Of a stretch of 64,000 nucleotides of DNA, positions 36,744-46,306 are shown piece by piece (within the stretch, counting starts at the first letter, position 1; the number at the start of each line of letters is the position of its first letter). The position numbers were made by a program, and so were the translations under genes. Origin of the DNA: Chloroflexota bacterium (GTDB lineage Bacteria > Chloroflexota > Anaerolineae > Promineifilales > Promineifilaceae). Under the pieces are notes generated by a model. It saw nothing but the letters and a program-made list of their open reading frames with translations. It did not search any database and was not told the origin of the DNA. The stretch covers positions 12,653-76,652 of the forward strand of contig JAGNBF010000010.1 of NCBI GenBank assembly GCA_018004935.1, read 5' to 3'.

Positions 36744-39700
36744 ATGTCTGAATACGCTCCCCAGACGCGGCCGCGGACGTTTTTCCTGCGGTTTCTTGTT
36801 CTTGTCTTTCTTTTCTTGACCTTCAACACTCTTGTCTTTACTGGTCCGGCCAATGCTGGCCCAGGTCAGACGCCATTCTTTTCCCTTAACTCCAGCCTCA
36901 CCGCTGGTCAGACCATCGCCACACCCTACCTGCTCCCTAGCGGTACCCGCCCCTTTAACTTCTCACTAACCGTAAGTGGCAGTGGCCCGGTGCAGTTGGA
37001 AATTACTAATGGCTCTGGGGGAGCGGTCTGGATGGGCACGGCCCAGGCCGGAGAAACGGTGTGGGGTTTTGGTACCCTGACGACTGGCAATAACAACCTT
37101 AAACTGACAAACCAGGGCGCGGCCGCGGCCAATGCCTCCCTGAAACTGTATGACATCCCCACCGCCCCTTACAACTGGTCCGGTGTCGCCAATGGTTCTG
37201 GCCTCAACAGCCAGGCCCGTGTCACCTTCCCTACCAGCGGCTTATACACCTTTACCTACACCGTCGGTAGCGGCCGCTTCCAGTTTGAAGCCAATACCAA
37301 CCACCTTCAAAAAACTGTCGAAAGTAATGGTTCCGTTGTCTATTACATCCCCGCCGGAACACACACCTTCACCATAGACCAGAACAGTACGACGGGAGCC
37401 AGTTGGGGCTTAAACATTACTGGCCCAGGCGCTACCAATGATAGCCTGCCCTACACCAAGAGCGGTGGTAATTTGGGTGGCGTTGGCAACGATTTCAACG
37501 AAGAATGGTTGCCTATAGACCTCACGGCCGCCTCATCCATCAACCTGGCCTTCACGGCTACCGGCAGTGGCATCGACGATTTCACCATTGAAGCCTACAA
37601 TCCCAGTAACGTCCTCATTACCACCATCAATGGGCCAGAAGCAGGCGAAACTCTTTGGTCAACCTTTGACCTACCCGCAGGCACCAACCGGCTACGTCTC
37701 CTCGCCAATGGGGGCAATACGGCTTCACTCGCTTACAACCTGACTGTTCATGCTGTCCCCACAACTGTTCCCTACAGTTGGGATGGTAACGCCAATATGG
37801 GCACACTCAACAGTCATATTCGGCTCAATTTCCCCACCACCGGACGCTACACCTTTGCCTTGAATATAGACAGTGGTAGCGGGCGTTATCAGTTTGGGCT
37901 TGATAATGATTACATCCTCAAAACAGTCGAAGATGATACGAGCGTGGCTTACTATGTCACTGCCGGTGTGCATGATCTGTATATTGAACAAGATGATGGC
38001 ACAGGAGCAAATTGGAGTGTAGGCATTACCCTGGCCGGATCTGGTAACGATACCCTACCTTATAGCAAGAGCGGTGGCGACATCGGTGGTACGGGTAACG
38101 ATTTCAGCGAGGAGTGGTTGCCTGTGGCGCTTGGCACGACAACAACCGCTAACCTGTTGCTAGAATTAGCCGGTAGCCCCAATGACCGAATCATTGTTGA
38201 GTTATACAACACAGGCAGTACAACCCCAGACTTTGTCCTGGATGGTGTGTTTGGTAGTGAGAATGTGTGGGCTAATTTCACCCTTACCAGTGGCGTCAAC
38301 CGGTTACACCTTATCACCGCCGGTACAAACAGCGGTGTCCTGAGCTATGACCTGAGCCTGAGCACCGTGCCCACAGCCGGAACCGTCAACTGGAGTGGTA
38401 GCTCTCGGGGTGCTAATCCAGTCAACTCCGAAACCGTCATTAACTTCCCCAGCACCGGGGTTTACCACTTTGTCATTACCAACACCGTTGGCTTTGCCAA
38501 CCTGGTGCTCGATAGTGCTCTATTACAGATACCCCCTACCAATGGCCTGACCAGCGGTTATGATGTGCAGGTAACGGCAGGTAATCATACCGTTTATGTG
38601 GTGCAAGACCCGGCTTTTGCCAGTACAGATTGGGCCGCCACTGTGCGCCCCGTTACCAGCGGGCCTGGCTTCTTTACCTTCAGTGGGACGATTGGTGATG
38701 GTATTGAACTGGTGCCAGAATACCCGGTTTTGTCAGGGACGCTGGATTTTAACTTTGCTCTGACCACAACCGGCGATGCCGTGGAATTGGAAATTGTGGA
38801 CGAGAGTAATGTGGTTTTGTGGAGTGGCACAGCCCTGAACGGAGAGACGTTATGGGGTACAGGTACACTCAGTAATGGCACGAATGCCATCCACTTGACC
38901 AATGTGGCGGGTGGCGCGGCCGCAAGCGTAGACCTCACCCTTTACTATATCCCCACCGCCCCTTACAACTGGGATGGCAACGCGGCCGCGGCCGGTCTCA
39001 ATAGCGAAATCCGGGTCAACTTTGCCACACCCGGCCTCTATACCTTCACCGGTGGTTTGAGTAGCGGTCGTTACCAATTCCTGGTCAACAATAACTTCAT
39101 CCAAAAAACCATCGAAACCAACAACACCAGCGTGGCCTACTTTGTCCCCAATGGCACACACACCCTGGTTATTGATCAAAGTACCACCGCCGGTTCTAAC
39201 TGGAACCTGGCTGTCTCTGGCGTGGGAGCGACTACCAATACCCTGCCTTATAACAAAACCGGTGGCAATATCGGTGGCCCGGCCAATGATTTCACCCAGG
39301 AATGGTTGACCATTAACCTGGCCGCGGCCGCGCAGGTAAACATGGCGACTACCCTGGCCGGTACCTCTGGTGATAGCCTGGAGATTGAAGTCTATAACCC
39401 CAGCAGTGCCCTCATCACCACCACCACAATCTACGCCGGTGAGATGAGTTGGGATACGTTTGATCTGCCCGCGGGCACCAGCCGTCTACACCTGGTTGCT
39501 GATGCGGGTAACGCGGCCGCGCTCACCTATACCAACCTCAGCCTCTCTGCTCTACCTACCCCGGCCCTTACCCTTACCGGTATAGCCTATGCTGGTGGCG
39601 AAAACAGTCAGGTTCGGGTCGCCTTCCCCAATGGCGGTCTCTACACCTTCAGCTATGCGGCCTTCTCTGGACGCTACCAATTCTTGCTCAATGACGAATT

Positions 39701-40763
39701 CATCCAAAAAACAGTAGAAGCGGATGGGAGTGTAGTTTATTATGTGCCCGCCGGTACCCATGAGTTGGCGATTGTGCAAGATGATGCCAGTGGGGCCAAT
39801 TGGGCACTGAATATCAGTGCGGTAGCAGGAAACAACGACACCCTGCCCTATGCCAAATCCGGTGGTAACATTGGGGGTACAGGCAATGATTTTACGGAAG
39901 AATGGTTGCCGATTCACCTGGGGACAGCCACACAGGTTAATGTAGAAGTGACGCTCATCGGCGCGGCCGCGAACAACCTGCAACTGGAAATTGTCAATGC
40001 CAGTGGTACCACCATCCTTAACCTGGATCCCCTCTTCGGTACAGAAACCGTCTGGGCTACCGTAGACCTGCCGTCCACAACCAGCCGCTTCCACCTTCTG
40101 ACGGATGGCGCCAATACCGGCAATCTGGCCTATAGCCTCACCGTTCATCCCATTCCTGCTATTACCGGGCTTACTCAGGATAGCTATAGCTGGGACGGGC
40201 GCTCTCTCAGTGCGGGTATCAATGGAGGCATTCGGCTTAACACCGTGATTAGTGGTACCTATCGGCTGGATGTGGCTATGCCTAACGGCTTTGCCGCCCT
40301 CTACATTGACAGCACCCCGCCTCCCTTCCAGGCCACTAATGTCATTACCTATGTTCTCTTCGTGAACTTGGATGACGGGATGCACACCTTCATCACCGAC
40401 CAGAGTGGCGACACTGATTGGACGATCACGGCTACGTTGGATGTGGCCTCAGCCCCTGAGGTATATAGCACCAATCCGGTCAGCGGCACCATTGATGCCC
40501 CAACCAACATCACCATCACCGGCTTTAACTTCATGCCCGGCGCAACAGTGGCCTTACAGTCTGGCGCTACTACCCACCCGCTGGGCAGTGTCACCTACAT
40601 CTCGTCTAGCCAACTGACGGCTATTGTTCCGGCCGGTTTACCAGTAGGTTTGTACGATGTCGTCGTAACCAACCCAGATGCGCAAGAGGGCACGCTAGTC
40701 GGTGGTTTTGAGGTGTATGATCCCATTCATCTCATCTACTTGCCCATCATCCTTAAACCGTAG
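36744..40763 (+). CDS. Giant secreted repeat protein with PPC-like domains and a TIG domain
   Basis: 1339 residues. Signal peptide (FLVLVFLFLTFNTLVF then ANA cleavage) leads into at least six beta-sandwich repeats of about 190 residues. Each opens like PYNWSGVANGSGLNSQARV and includes GRFQF, YYIPAGTHTF and GGNIGGTGNDF-EEWLP blocks. The first about 120 residues recur in similar form near residue 660 (GFFTFSGTIGD, then APYNWDG), so the protein arose partly by a large internal duplication. Near the C-terminus is an IPT/TIG domain (VYSTNPVSGTIDAPTNITIT). The tail YLPIILKP may be a surface-sorting end. A likely adhesin or sheath component. Nine GCGGCCGC octamers. Confidence 0.8.
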   Translation: MSEYAPQTRPRTFFLRFLVLVFLFLTFNTLVFTGPANAGPGQTPFFSLNSSLTAGQTIATPYLLPSGTRPFNFSLTVSGSGPVQLEITNGSGGAVWMGTAQAGETVWGFGTLTTGNNNLKLTNQGAAAANASLKLYDIPTAPYNWSGVANGSGLNSQARVTFPTSGLYTFTYTVGSGRFQFEANTNHLQKTVESNGSVVYYIPAGTHTFTIDQNSTTGASWGLNITGPGATNDSLPYTKSGGNLGGVGNDFNEEWLPIDLTAASSINLAFTATGSGIDDFTIEAYNPSNVLITTINGPEAGETLWSTFDLPAGTNRLRLLANGGNTASLAYNLTVHAVPTTVPYSWDGNANMGTLNSHIRLNFPTTGRYTFALNIDSGSGRYQFGLDNDYILKTVEDDTSVAYYVTAGVHDLYIEQDDGTGANWSVGITLAGSGNDTLPYSKSGGDIGGTGNDFSEEWLPVALGTTTTANLLLELAGSPNDRIIVELYNTGSTTPDFVLDGVFGSENVWANFTLTSGVNRLHLITAGTNSGVLSYDLSLSTVPTAGTVNWSGSSRGANPVNSETVINFPSTGVYHFVITNTVGFANLVLDSALLQIPPTNGLTSGYDVQVTAGNHTVYVVQDPAFASTDWAATVRPVTSGPGFFTFSGTIGDGIELVPEYPVLSGTLDFNFALTTTGDAVELEIVDESNVVLWSGTALNGETLWGTGTLSNGTNAIHLTNVAGGAAASVDLTLYYIPTAPYNWDGNAAAAGLNSEIRVNFATPGLYTFTGGLSSGRYQFLVNNNFIQKTIETNNTSVAYFVPNGTHTLVIDQSTTAGSNWNLAVSGVGATTNTLPYNKTGGNIGGPANDFTQEWLTINLAAAAQVNMATTLAGTSGDSLEIEVYNPSSALITTTTIYAGEMSWDTFDLPAGTSRLHLVADAGNAAALTYTNLSLSALPTPALTLTGIAYAGGENSQVRVAFPNGGLYTFSYAAFSGRYQFLLNDEFIQKTVEADGSVVYYVPAGTHELAIVQDDASGANWALNISAVAGNNDTLPYAKSGGNIGGTGNDFTEEWLPIHLGTATQVNVEVTLIGAAANNLQLEIVNASGTTILNLDPLFGTETVWATVDLPSTTSRFHLLTDGANTGNLAYSLTVHPIPAITGLTQDSYSWDGRSLSAGINGGIRLNTVISGTYRLDVAMPNGFAALYIDSTPPPFQATNVITYVLFVNLDDGMHTFITDQSGDTDWTITATLDVASAPEVYSTNPVSGTIDAPTNITITGFNFMPGATVALQSGATTHPLGSVTYISSSQLTAIVPAGLPVGLYDVVVTNPDAQEGTLVGGFEVYDPIHLIYLPIILKP

Positions 40764-40783
40764 ACAAACCCTGTTCCTTCCAG

Positions 40784-40945
40784 CCCCTAAAGGTTTGTGA
40801 AAACTTTTAGGGGTTGGATGTTAGTAAGTCCAGGCTGAAGGCCCATCCCCCATCCCCTTCCCAGAGGCAAGGGGGGAAACCCAACGGCTCGGTTTGGCGG
40901 GCGGCCGCCCGCCAAACCGAGCCGGAAATCGTACCCCACCCCTTT
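40784..40945. terminator. Hairpin and family E palindrome after the giant gene
   Basis: CCCCTAAAGGTTT pairs with AAACTTTTAGGGG at 40784-40813, without a long T tract. It is followed by family E: CCCTTCCCAGAGG-type flank, then a perfect hairpin at 40886-40923 with 18-base arms (GGCTCGGTTTGGCGGGCG) and a GC loop. Confidence 0.55.
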
Positions 40946-40995
40946 GGAGACCGGCCACAGCAAAAAGGGAAGTTATTCTTAGATAGTTCCTAAGT
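40944..40995. repeat. Family C block
   Basis: GGAGACCGGCCACAGCAA followed by GGGAAGTTATTCTTAGA. The same tail follows the family C copy at 52586. Confidence 0.6.
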
Positions 40996-41009
40996 GGGCG
41001 TCAGGGTTT

Positions 41010-41384
41010 TTATTCTGGTGGCTCTGCGGGAGTCTGCGGCCGCGTTCCTCGCCGGAACAATGAAGGGGTTTCTTTCTGGTGATTGGCCACCATGTCAATA
41101 AAGCTCAACAAAATCCCCAGGCCGATAAAAACATAAACCATTGTAAACAGTTTGCCCACATCCGTTTTGGGAGTGAAATCGCCATAACCAATCGTTGTCA
41201 GAGTGATCACAGTAAAGTAGAAGGAATCAAGCCATTCCCAACCTTCTACATAATGGTAAAACGTAGCTCCGCTGGCGATAACCAACCCTGTTAGCCCCAG
41301 CAGGCCCCGTGAATCTGGGTTACGGAACAGGCTGATCACCGTTCGGGCAAAACGAGTAAAGATAAAAACAAATGGTAGAGGCAT
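41010..41384 (-). CDS. Two-helix potassium channel subunit
   Basis: 124 residues. Selectivity filter TIGYGD (64-69) lies between two membrane helices (about 27-46 and 78-99). It is a minimal KcsA-like pore (Ion_trans_2) with no RCK domain; regulation must come from elsewhere. The short basic and Pro-rich C-terminus is cytoplasmic. It is probably active as a tetramer. Family I fragments flank the upstream side. Confidence 0.88.
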   Translation of the reverse strand: MPLPFVFIFTRFARTVISLFRNPDSRGLLGLTGLVIASGATFYHYVEGWEWLDSFYFTVITLTTIGYGDFTPKTDVGKLFTMVYVFIGLGILLSFIDMVANHQKETPSLFRRGTRPQTPAEPPE

Positions 41385-41527
41385 AAGATTTTAGTTCTTT
41401 CGCAATTCACGATGTATGGCTACAGATGGGGTCCCCCCCTGAAATCCTGAAGACCCTAAGCTTTTCACCACCAAACCGCCCATATTACCCCTGTAAGGCC
41501 GATTGAATAGCGACCCCAATCTTAATC

Positions 41528-43636
41528 TTACCCCTCTTGCCAACGCGCCCGCGCATCTACGGCCATTACCCCCTGACCAATGGGTAAAACCCGCAATGGG
41601 TTGATTTCAATTTCGGCCAGTTGGGGCCAATCGGCGGCTAGTTGGCCCAGCCGTTGTAAGGTATCCAGGGTTTGTGCCTGATCTGCCGGGGGAAAATGGC
41701 GATACCCGGCCAGCCGCCGACCGGCTCCCGTCTGTGCCAGGAGCCATTCCGCTTCTCGCCGGGAGAGGGGCGCCAGAGCAAAGGCGACATCTTTTACTTG
41801 CTCGACTTCTACACCCCCGGCTCCGAACATGAGCATAGGACCAAACTGAGGGTCTTGTACTGCCCCTATAATTACCTCATGTCCGGTGGGGATCATTGGT
41901 TGCACGGTCACACCCTGAATGGTGGCCTGGGGGTAAGCGTGGCGACCGTTGGCAATGATAGTGGTGAAGGCTGTCGTGACCGCGGCCGCATCCCGTAAAT
42001 TTAGCTTCACACATCCAGCATCCGATTTATGCACAATCTCCGGCGAGGCGATTTTGAGGACGACAGGCCAGCCCATTTGCGCGGCCATCCTGGCGGCCTC
42101 TTCGGCCGTGTGGGCCAACCCTAATACCGGGACGGGTATACCATACGCGCAAAGCAGGTCGTTTACCATTTCTGGGGGCAAAAAGCCGGGCGCGGCCGCA
42201 GAGAGAATCCTCTCCGCCTGTGCCCGGTCAATCCCGTCTGGCCGTGTTGCGGGCGTCAGGTCGGTGGCCAGATGCTCCGCCCGTTCGCTCAAGATAGCCA
42301 GAGCGGAAGCGGCCCGCTCCGGGAAACGATATTCGGGCACATGCGCCGCCCGAAAATGCTCCACTGCTTCCTGAATAAGCCGTTCACCCATAAGGGCAAC
42401 AACGACGGGTTTACCAGCGGTGTAAATGGTGGGAATGATGGCGCGGGCAACGGCTCCGGCCGTGTGCATGGGGGGGGGCGGCAAAATTACGAGCACACTA
42501 TCCGCGGCCGCGTCGTCTAATAATAAGCGTAAACAGGCGGCGTATTGCTCCGGAGAGGCCCCGGCCAACATGTCTACCGGGTTATGAACATTGGCGGCGG
42601 GGGATAAGATGGCCTGGAGTTGAGCCTGTGTCTGTTCTGATAATGGGGCCAACTGTAGTCCATTTAGCTCCAACGCATCTACGGCCGTGACGCCTGGCCC
42701 CCCGGCATTGGTCAAAACAGCTACTCGCCGACCCTGGGGCAAAGGGCACCAGGCTAATGCTCGCGCCCAGTCAAATAACTCTTCGCTGGTGTCGGCGCGG
42801 ATGATACCAGCCTGGCGGAAGGCGGCGTTGAAGGCAGAGTCGGCTCCGGCTAAGGCCCCGGTGTGGGAGGCCACGGCTTGCCGCGCCCCGGCAGAGCGGC
42901 CTACTTTAAGAGCGACGATGGGTTTGTGGCGGGTGACTTCTTGCGCGGCCGCGATAAACCGTCGCCCATCCTGCACCCCTTCCATGTACAGAGTGATCAC
43001 CTGTGTATCCGGGTCTGCCGCCACCGGCAGAAGCACATCCGTCTCGCCCACATCCACCTGATTCCCCAGGCTGATCAGGCGCGAGAGGCCAAATCCCTGC
43101 CCACGTGCCCAATCAATCACTGCCGCACAAATCGCCCCAGAATGAGAAATGAAGGCGACATCACCGGGAGTGGGGCCGGGTGGGGGCAAAAAGGTGGTAT
43201 CTAGCGGCAAATGGGTATCGAGCAGACCAATACAATTGGGGCCGATCAGCCGTAAACCACATTCACGGGCAATCTGTAAACAGGTTGCTTCCAGCTTTGC
43301 CCCTTCCGGCCCGATTTCCCGAAAACCCCCGGACGCGATAATGATGGCGCGGATGCCACGTTGTGCACATTGGCGCAGTGCTTCCGGCACGGTTTCGGCG
43401 GGAATTAGCAACACCGCCAGGTCTACAGGGTCGGGCACATCGGCCAGAGAGGGGTAGAGCGGCCGCCCCAGCAACAGAGTGCCACCAGGATTGACGAAAT
43501 GAATCGCCCCCCGATAGCGACTTTGCAGTAAATTGCGGGCCAGGCCAAAACCCAGCTTGGTGGGATTGGCAGATGCGCCTACAAGGGCGACGCCGGTGGG
43601 GGCAAAAAAGGGAGTGAGGGAAGTGTCTATGACCAT
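41528..43636 (-). CDS. ADP-forming acyl-CoA synthetase (fused alpha and beta subunits)
   Basis: 702 residues. Converts acyl-CoA, ADP and phosphate to acid, CoA and ATP, or the reverse. In order: CoA-binding domain (about 6-140, VALVGASANPTKLGFGL), ligase domain with the active His258 in ASHTGALAGADSAF, and a C-terminal ATP-grasp domain (about 480-700, GWPVVLKIASPEIVHKSDAGCV). The AcdA-AcdB order, fused, is common in Chloroflexota. ATG at 43636 opens the CoA-binding fold; the 38-residue upstream extension runs into a repeat. Confidence 0.85.
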   Translation of the reverse strand: MVIDTSLTPFFAPTGVALVGASANPTKLGFGLARNLLQSRYRGAIHFVNPGGTLLLGRPLYPSLADVPDPVDLAVLLIPAETVPEALRQCAQRGIRAIIIASGGFREIGPEGAKLEATCLQIARECGLRLIGPNCIGLLDTHLPLDTTFLPPPGPTPGDVAFISHSGAICAAVIDWARGQGFGLSRLISLGNQVDVGETDVLLPVAADPDTQVITLYMEGVQDGRRFIAAAQEVTRHKPIVALKVGRSAGARQAVASHTGALAGADSAFNAAFRQAGIIRADTSEELFDWARALAWCPLPQGRRVAVLTNAGGPGVTAVDALELNGLQLAPLSEQTQAQLQAILSPAANVHNPVDMLAGASPEQYAACLRLLLDDAAADSVLVILPPPPMHTAGAVARAIIPTIYTAGKPVVVALMGERLIQEAVEHFRAAHVPEYRFPERAASALAILSERAEHLATDLTPATRPDGIDRAQAERILSAAAPGFLPPEMVNDLLCAYGIPVPVLGLAHTAEEAARMAAQMGWPVVLKIASPEIVHKSDAGCVKLNLRDAAAVTTAFTTIIANGRHAYPQATIQGVTVQPMIPTGHEVIIGAVQDPQFGPMLMFGAGGVEVEQVKDVAFALAPLSRREAEWLLAQTGAGRRLAGYRHFPPADQAQTLDTLQRLGQLAADWPQLAEIEINPLRVLPIGQGVMAVDARARWQEG

Positions 43637-43927
43637 TAACGATTTCCGGTGAGAAGGAGGGACTTCGCGGCGCGGGTTTTCGGGGCTTCGCTCCGAAAAC
43701 CCACGTCTGGAAAAGTTCCTAAGGACCTGTAAAAGATTAAGTTCCGTCAAGACCTGACAGGTTTTCGGAAACCTGTCAGGTCTAAATCGGGAAGTTTATA
43801 TTTTACGAACCCTAAGGTTGTTTTTCACGGGTATTCGCCTGCGAAAAACGGCCCAAATTGGTTTCCTCTTCCTGTCGAGAATTATTAGGGCGATGGGTTC
43901 ATTTGGGTGAGTATGCAATTGCCCTCC
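43637..43927. repeat. Hairpin and palindrome B block
   Basis: An imperfect family E-like hairpin (GGGTTTTCGGGGC/CTCCGAAAACCC) is at about 43673-43702. Then comes palindrome B with arms AGACCTGACAGGTTT at 43750-43783, within a larger unit ending GAACCCT that also occurs at 50902-50990. Confidence 0.65.
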
Positions 43928-44446
43928 TTATGCCTCTTCTTCACGTTGCAATTTTTGCAGGATCTGTTGTGCATGGCGATCCTGGGGATCGCTTTGTAAG
44001 GCACGTTGGAACCAGGTGATGGCCGCCTCTTTTTCGCCGCGATCCCGGTAGATAAGACCAATGTTGTAGGCGGCATTGGGCAGGGCCGGATTTAGGGCCA
44101 GGGCCTGCTCAAAGGCGGCAATCGCCCGTTGTTGCTCATTGTCTTGGGCCAGAATGGGGTTGCCCAGGTAAGCCGCGCCCAGGTTAAGCCAATAGTGTGG
44201 ATTGTCGGGGTGCTGTAAAAGGAGTTTTTCCAGTACGGGGATGGCCTGCCGGAACTGTTTGCTGAGGATGTAGGCACTACTCAGATTGTGGGCGGCATCG
44301 GGGTGATCGGGTTGGAGTTGGTGGGCCAACTCCAGGTTGTGTCGGGCTTCTTGGGCGCGGCCGCGCTGTAATAACTCTGTGCCTTTGCGGAATAAAGCCT
44401 CAAACCGTGCCTGGACCATGGTTTGTTTTGCGGATGGTTGGGACAT
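43928..44446 (-). CDS. TPR-repeat protein
   Basis: 172 residues, four TPR units from about 15 to 165 (RGRAQEARHNLELAHQLQP, then KQFRQAIPVLEKLLLQHP, AAYLGNP-QRAIAAFEQAL, and RDRGEKEAAITWFQRALQS). No signal peptide or membrane helix. Presumably a protein-binding adaptor. A clear AGGAG precedes the ATG. No operon partner. Confidence 0.82.
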   Translation of the reverse strand: MSQPSAKQTMVQARFEALFRKGTELLQRGRAQEARHNLELAHQLQPDHPDAAHNLSSAYILSKQFRQAIPVLEKLLLQHPDNPHYWLNLGAAYLGNPILAQDNEQQRAIAAFEQALALNPALPNAAYNIGLIYRDRGEKEAAITWFQRALQSDPQDRHAQQILQKLQREEEA

Positions 44447-44931
44447 AGGTTTCTCCTGAAGATGAAGGTTGGGGAAGGGTGAAGAGGGAGTGTTTTACGG
44501 TTCGCTCAAGATTATACTTACCACGGTCATAAAGTGACATTTTGTTAGCGGCAACAGATTGGTAGGTTTGGACTGAAGACCCATCCCCCTTCGATCCCAG
44601 AGGGAAGGGGGGAGAAACCTACCGGCGCGGTATGGCGAACGGACGCTCGCCATACCGCGCCGAAAATAGTTCCCCGCCCCTGGGGGCGGGGTTAGGAGTA
44701 GGGGTGGCCTTGGATAAACCCAACACGACGATAAAGGGAGACGGCGACAGGGCGAAAAAATGTCAGATTATGCCCTTTGACAGTATAAGTTGGGTAACGC
44801 AGTCAGGAGACCGACCACAGCAAACTCAAAAGTCATTTGCGGGCGAACCCTATGGATGGCCCTCGGCGGGGCAGGCACAAAGCCAGCCCCTACCTGTAAC
44901 CCCCACCCCACGAATCCCGAAAGAACTGAAA
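44447..44931. repeat. Intergenic family E hairpin, family C and family I blocks
   Basis: Family E with hairpin at 44624-44661 (15-base arms GGCGCGGTATGGCGA) is flanked by CCCATCCCCCTTCGATCCC and CCCCTGGGGGCGGGG. Family C is at about 44798-44855 and a family I fragment at about 44855-44925. No gene seen. Confidence 0.7.
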
Positions 44932-46149
44932 TCATTCACCTGCTGTCTCACTGCGACTTCGTGGTCTGCTACTTAACAAAAGTAATGCGGTAAGCAAAAA
45001 ACCGGCCAGAACGAGTAATAACCATAACCCATTTTGGCGGATGGCAGTCAGAACAGTCGGTTGGCCAATGAGTTGCTGTTGCCATTGCTGTTCCAGGGTA
45101 ATGAGTGTCAGGTTGGTGGCAGTACGTAGGCCAGCGGCACAATTTTCGCCTCGGGCGTAGGCATGGATGAGCCGGTTTAGGGCAACGGTGCCAAAACTTT
45201 GCTGGAGCCATTGTACCAGAGAACGACTTTGAGCCAGAGCCAGAGGCGTTTGGGTCGGGTCGGTGGGCCAGGTACAGAGAGTGGTGAAAGGGAGTAGGGA
45301 TTGGTCCGCGGCCGCGGCCGCTAATACGGCTCGTTCTGCCCCTGTTTCCTCTAGCACCACCCCAACCAATCCTTCCTGTAACCAACGTGGCACCTGGATA
45401 TAGTTGGCCTGAGTTGCCTGGTACAAAAATAAGCGGCTTATCTCCTGCGGCACGGTTTGGGCCAGGTCTTCGCTGGCCGTGCGCGGATTTACCGCTACTA
45501 CCAAAATAACCCCTAAATCAGGATCGGCGTGTCCATCAGCCCAATCCCGGTCACCCAGGCGCAGGGCGGCCCGTAAATCGCTGGCCGTAGGGTACACATA
45601 AAGGGAGAGCGGCTCCGGCAGGGTGAGGGGAATAATCTGGCTCAGGGATTGCCGGGTCTGTTGGGCCAGACGCAGGGCCGTAGCTCCAGTCTCTTTGTTT
45701 TCCCCTGTCCAATAAACGGTAATCCCCTCAGCCGTGGTCTCCTGCCAGGGGAAGCGCGTGTCGTTGTAAACCAGTATTTGGCTGGATAGGGTAATATGGT
45801 CACCCCCGGTGGTTTCTAGCTCCCACCAGTAACGAACGGGTGCGAAGGGGGCAGGGCGCAAACCCGGTTGCAGGCGTAAGGTGTAGGTAAGGTTAAGGGT
45901 AGAACTATTGACGGGTAAGAGGGTGGTGTAGGTAAAACTGAGTCCGGGCGCGGCCGCGAACAGTACCGCCTGCTTTATTTCCACCTCGCTTTGCCCCGTC
46001 AAGGTGAAATGAAGGGCCTGCCCATAATCATGACTGGCGGTCATCACCACCGCTGGCGGAGAGGGTTGGCCCAAAAACCAGGATGCCAGTCCCGACAGGA
46101 GAAAAAAAAGAGCGAAACGGATCAGTTGCACACGCATAAAGCCAATCAT
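44932..46149 (-). CDS. Peptidase-MA-like membrane protein with lost zinc motif
   Basis: 405 residues. N-terminal anchor (FALFFLLSGLASWFL), a beta-rich extracytoplasmic half, a peptidase-MA-like half and a C-terminal helix (LWLLLVLAGFLLTALLLL) with a basic tail. The family's HExxH is replaced by QEISR (235-239), while the downstream PRWLQEG (254-260) is kept. Zinc catalysis is therefore doubtful; it may be a scaffold. The start at 46149 is an inference; the frame to 46209 begins in a repeat. Confidence 0.65.
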   Translation of the reverse strand: MIGFMRVQLIRFALFFLLSGLASWFLGQPSPPAVVMTASHDYGQALHFTLTGQSEVEIKQAVLFAAAPGLSFTYTTLLPVNSSTLNLTYTLRLQPGLRPAPFAPVRYWWELETTGGDHITLSSQILVYNDTRFPWQETTAEGITVYWTGENKETGATALRLAQQTRQSLSQIIPLTLPEPLSLYVYPTASDLRAALRLGDRDWADGHADPDLGVILVVAVNPRTASEDLAQTVPQEISRLFLYQATQANYIQVPRWLQEGLVGVVLEETGAERAVLAAAAADQSLLPFTTLCTWPTDPTQTPLALAQSRSLVQWLQQSFGTVALNRLIHAYARGENCAAGLRTATNLTLITLEQQWQQQLIGQPTVLTAIRQNGLWLLLVLAGFLLTALLLLSSRPRSRSETAGE

Positions 46150-46306
46150 AATGATGCTCTTGGCAGATAGCAAACCGGGTTGTAGCAATTCCCAATTTGG
46201 CCTGAGCATCTAAAAATGTGGAGGCCGCCCGGATGTAAAACGTCCGGGCTATAAGTACGAAGGCCGTTGGCCTAAAACAAAGAACATGTTCATTGGCACA
46301 TTTAAT
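46150..46306. repeat. Degenerate M1 core
   Basis: AGGCCGCCCGGATGTAAAACG and CGAAGGCCGTTGGCC match the inner part of M1 elements; both ends are lost. Confidence 0.5.
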
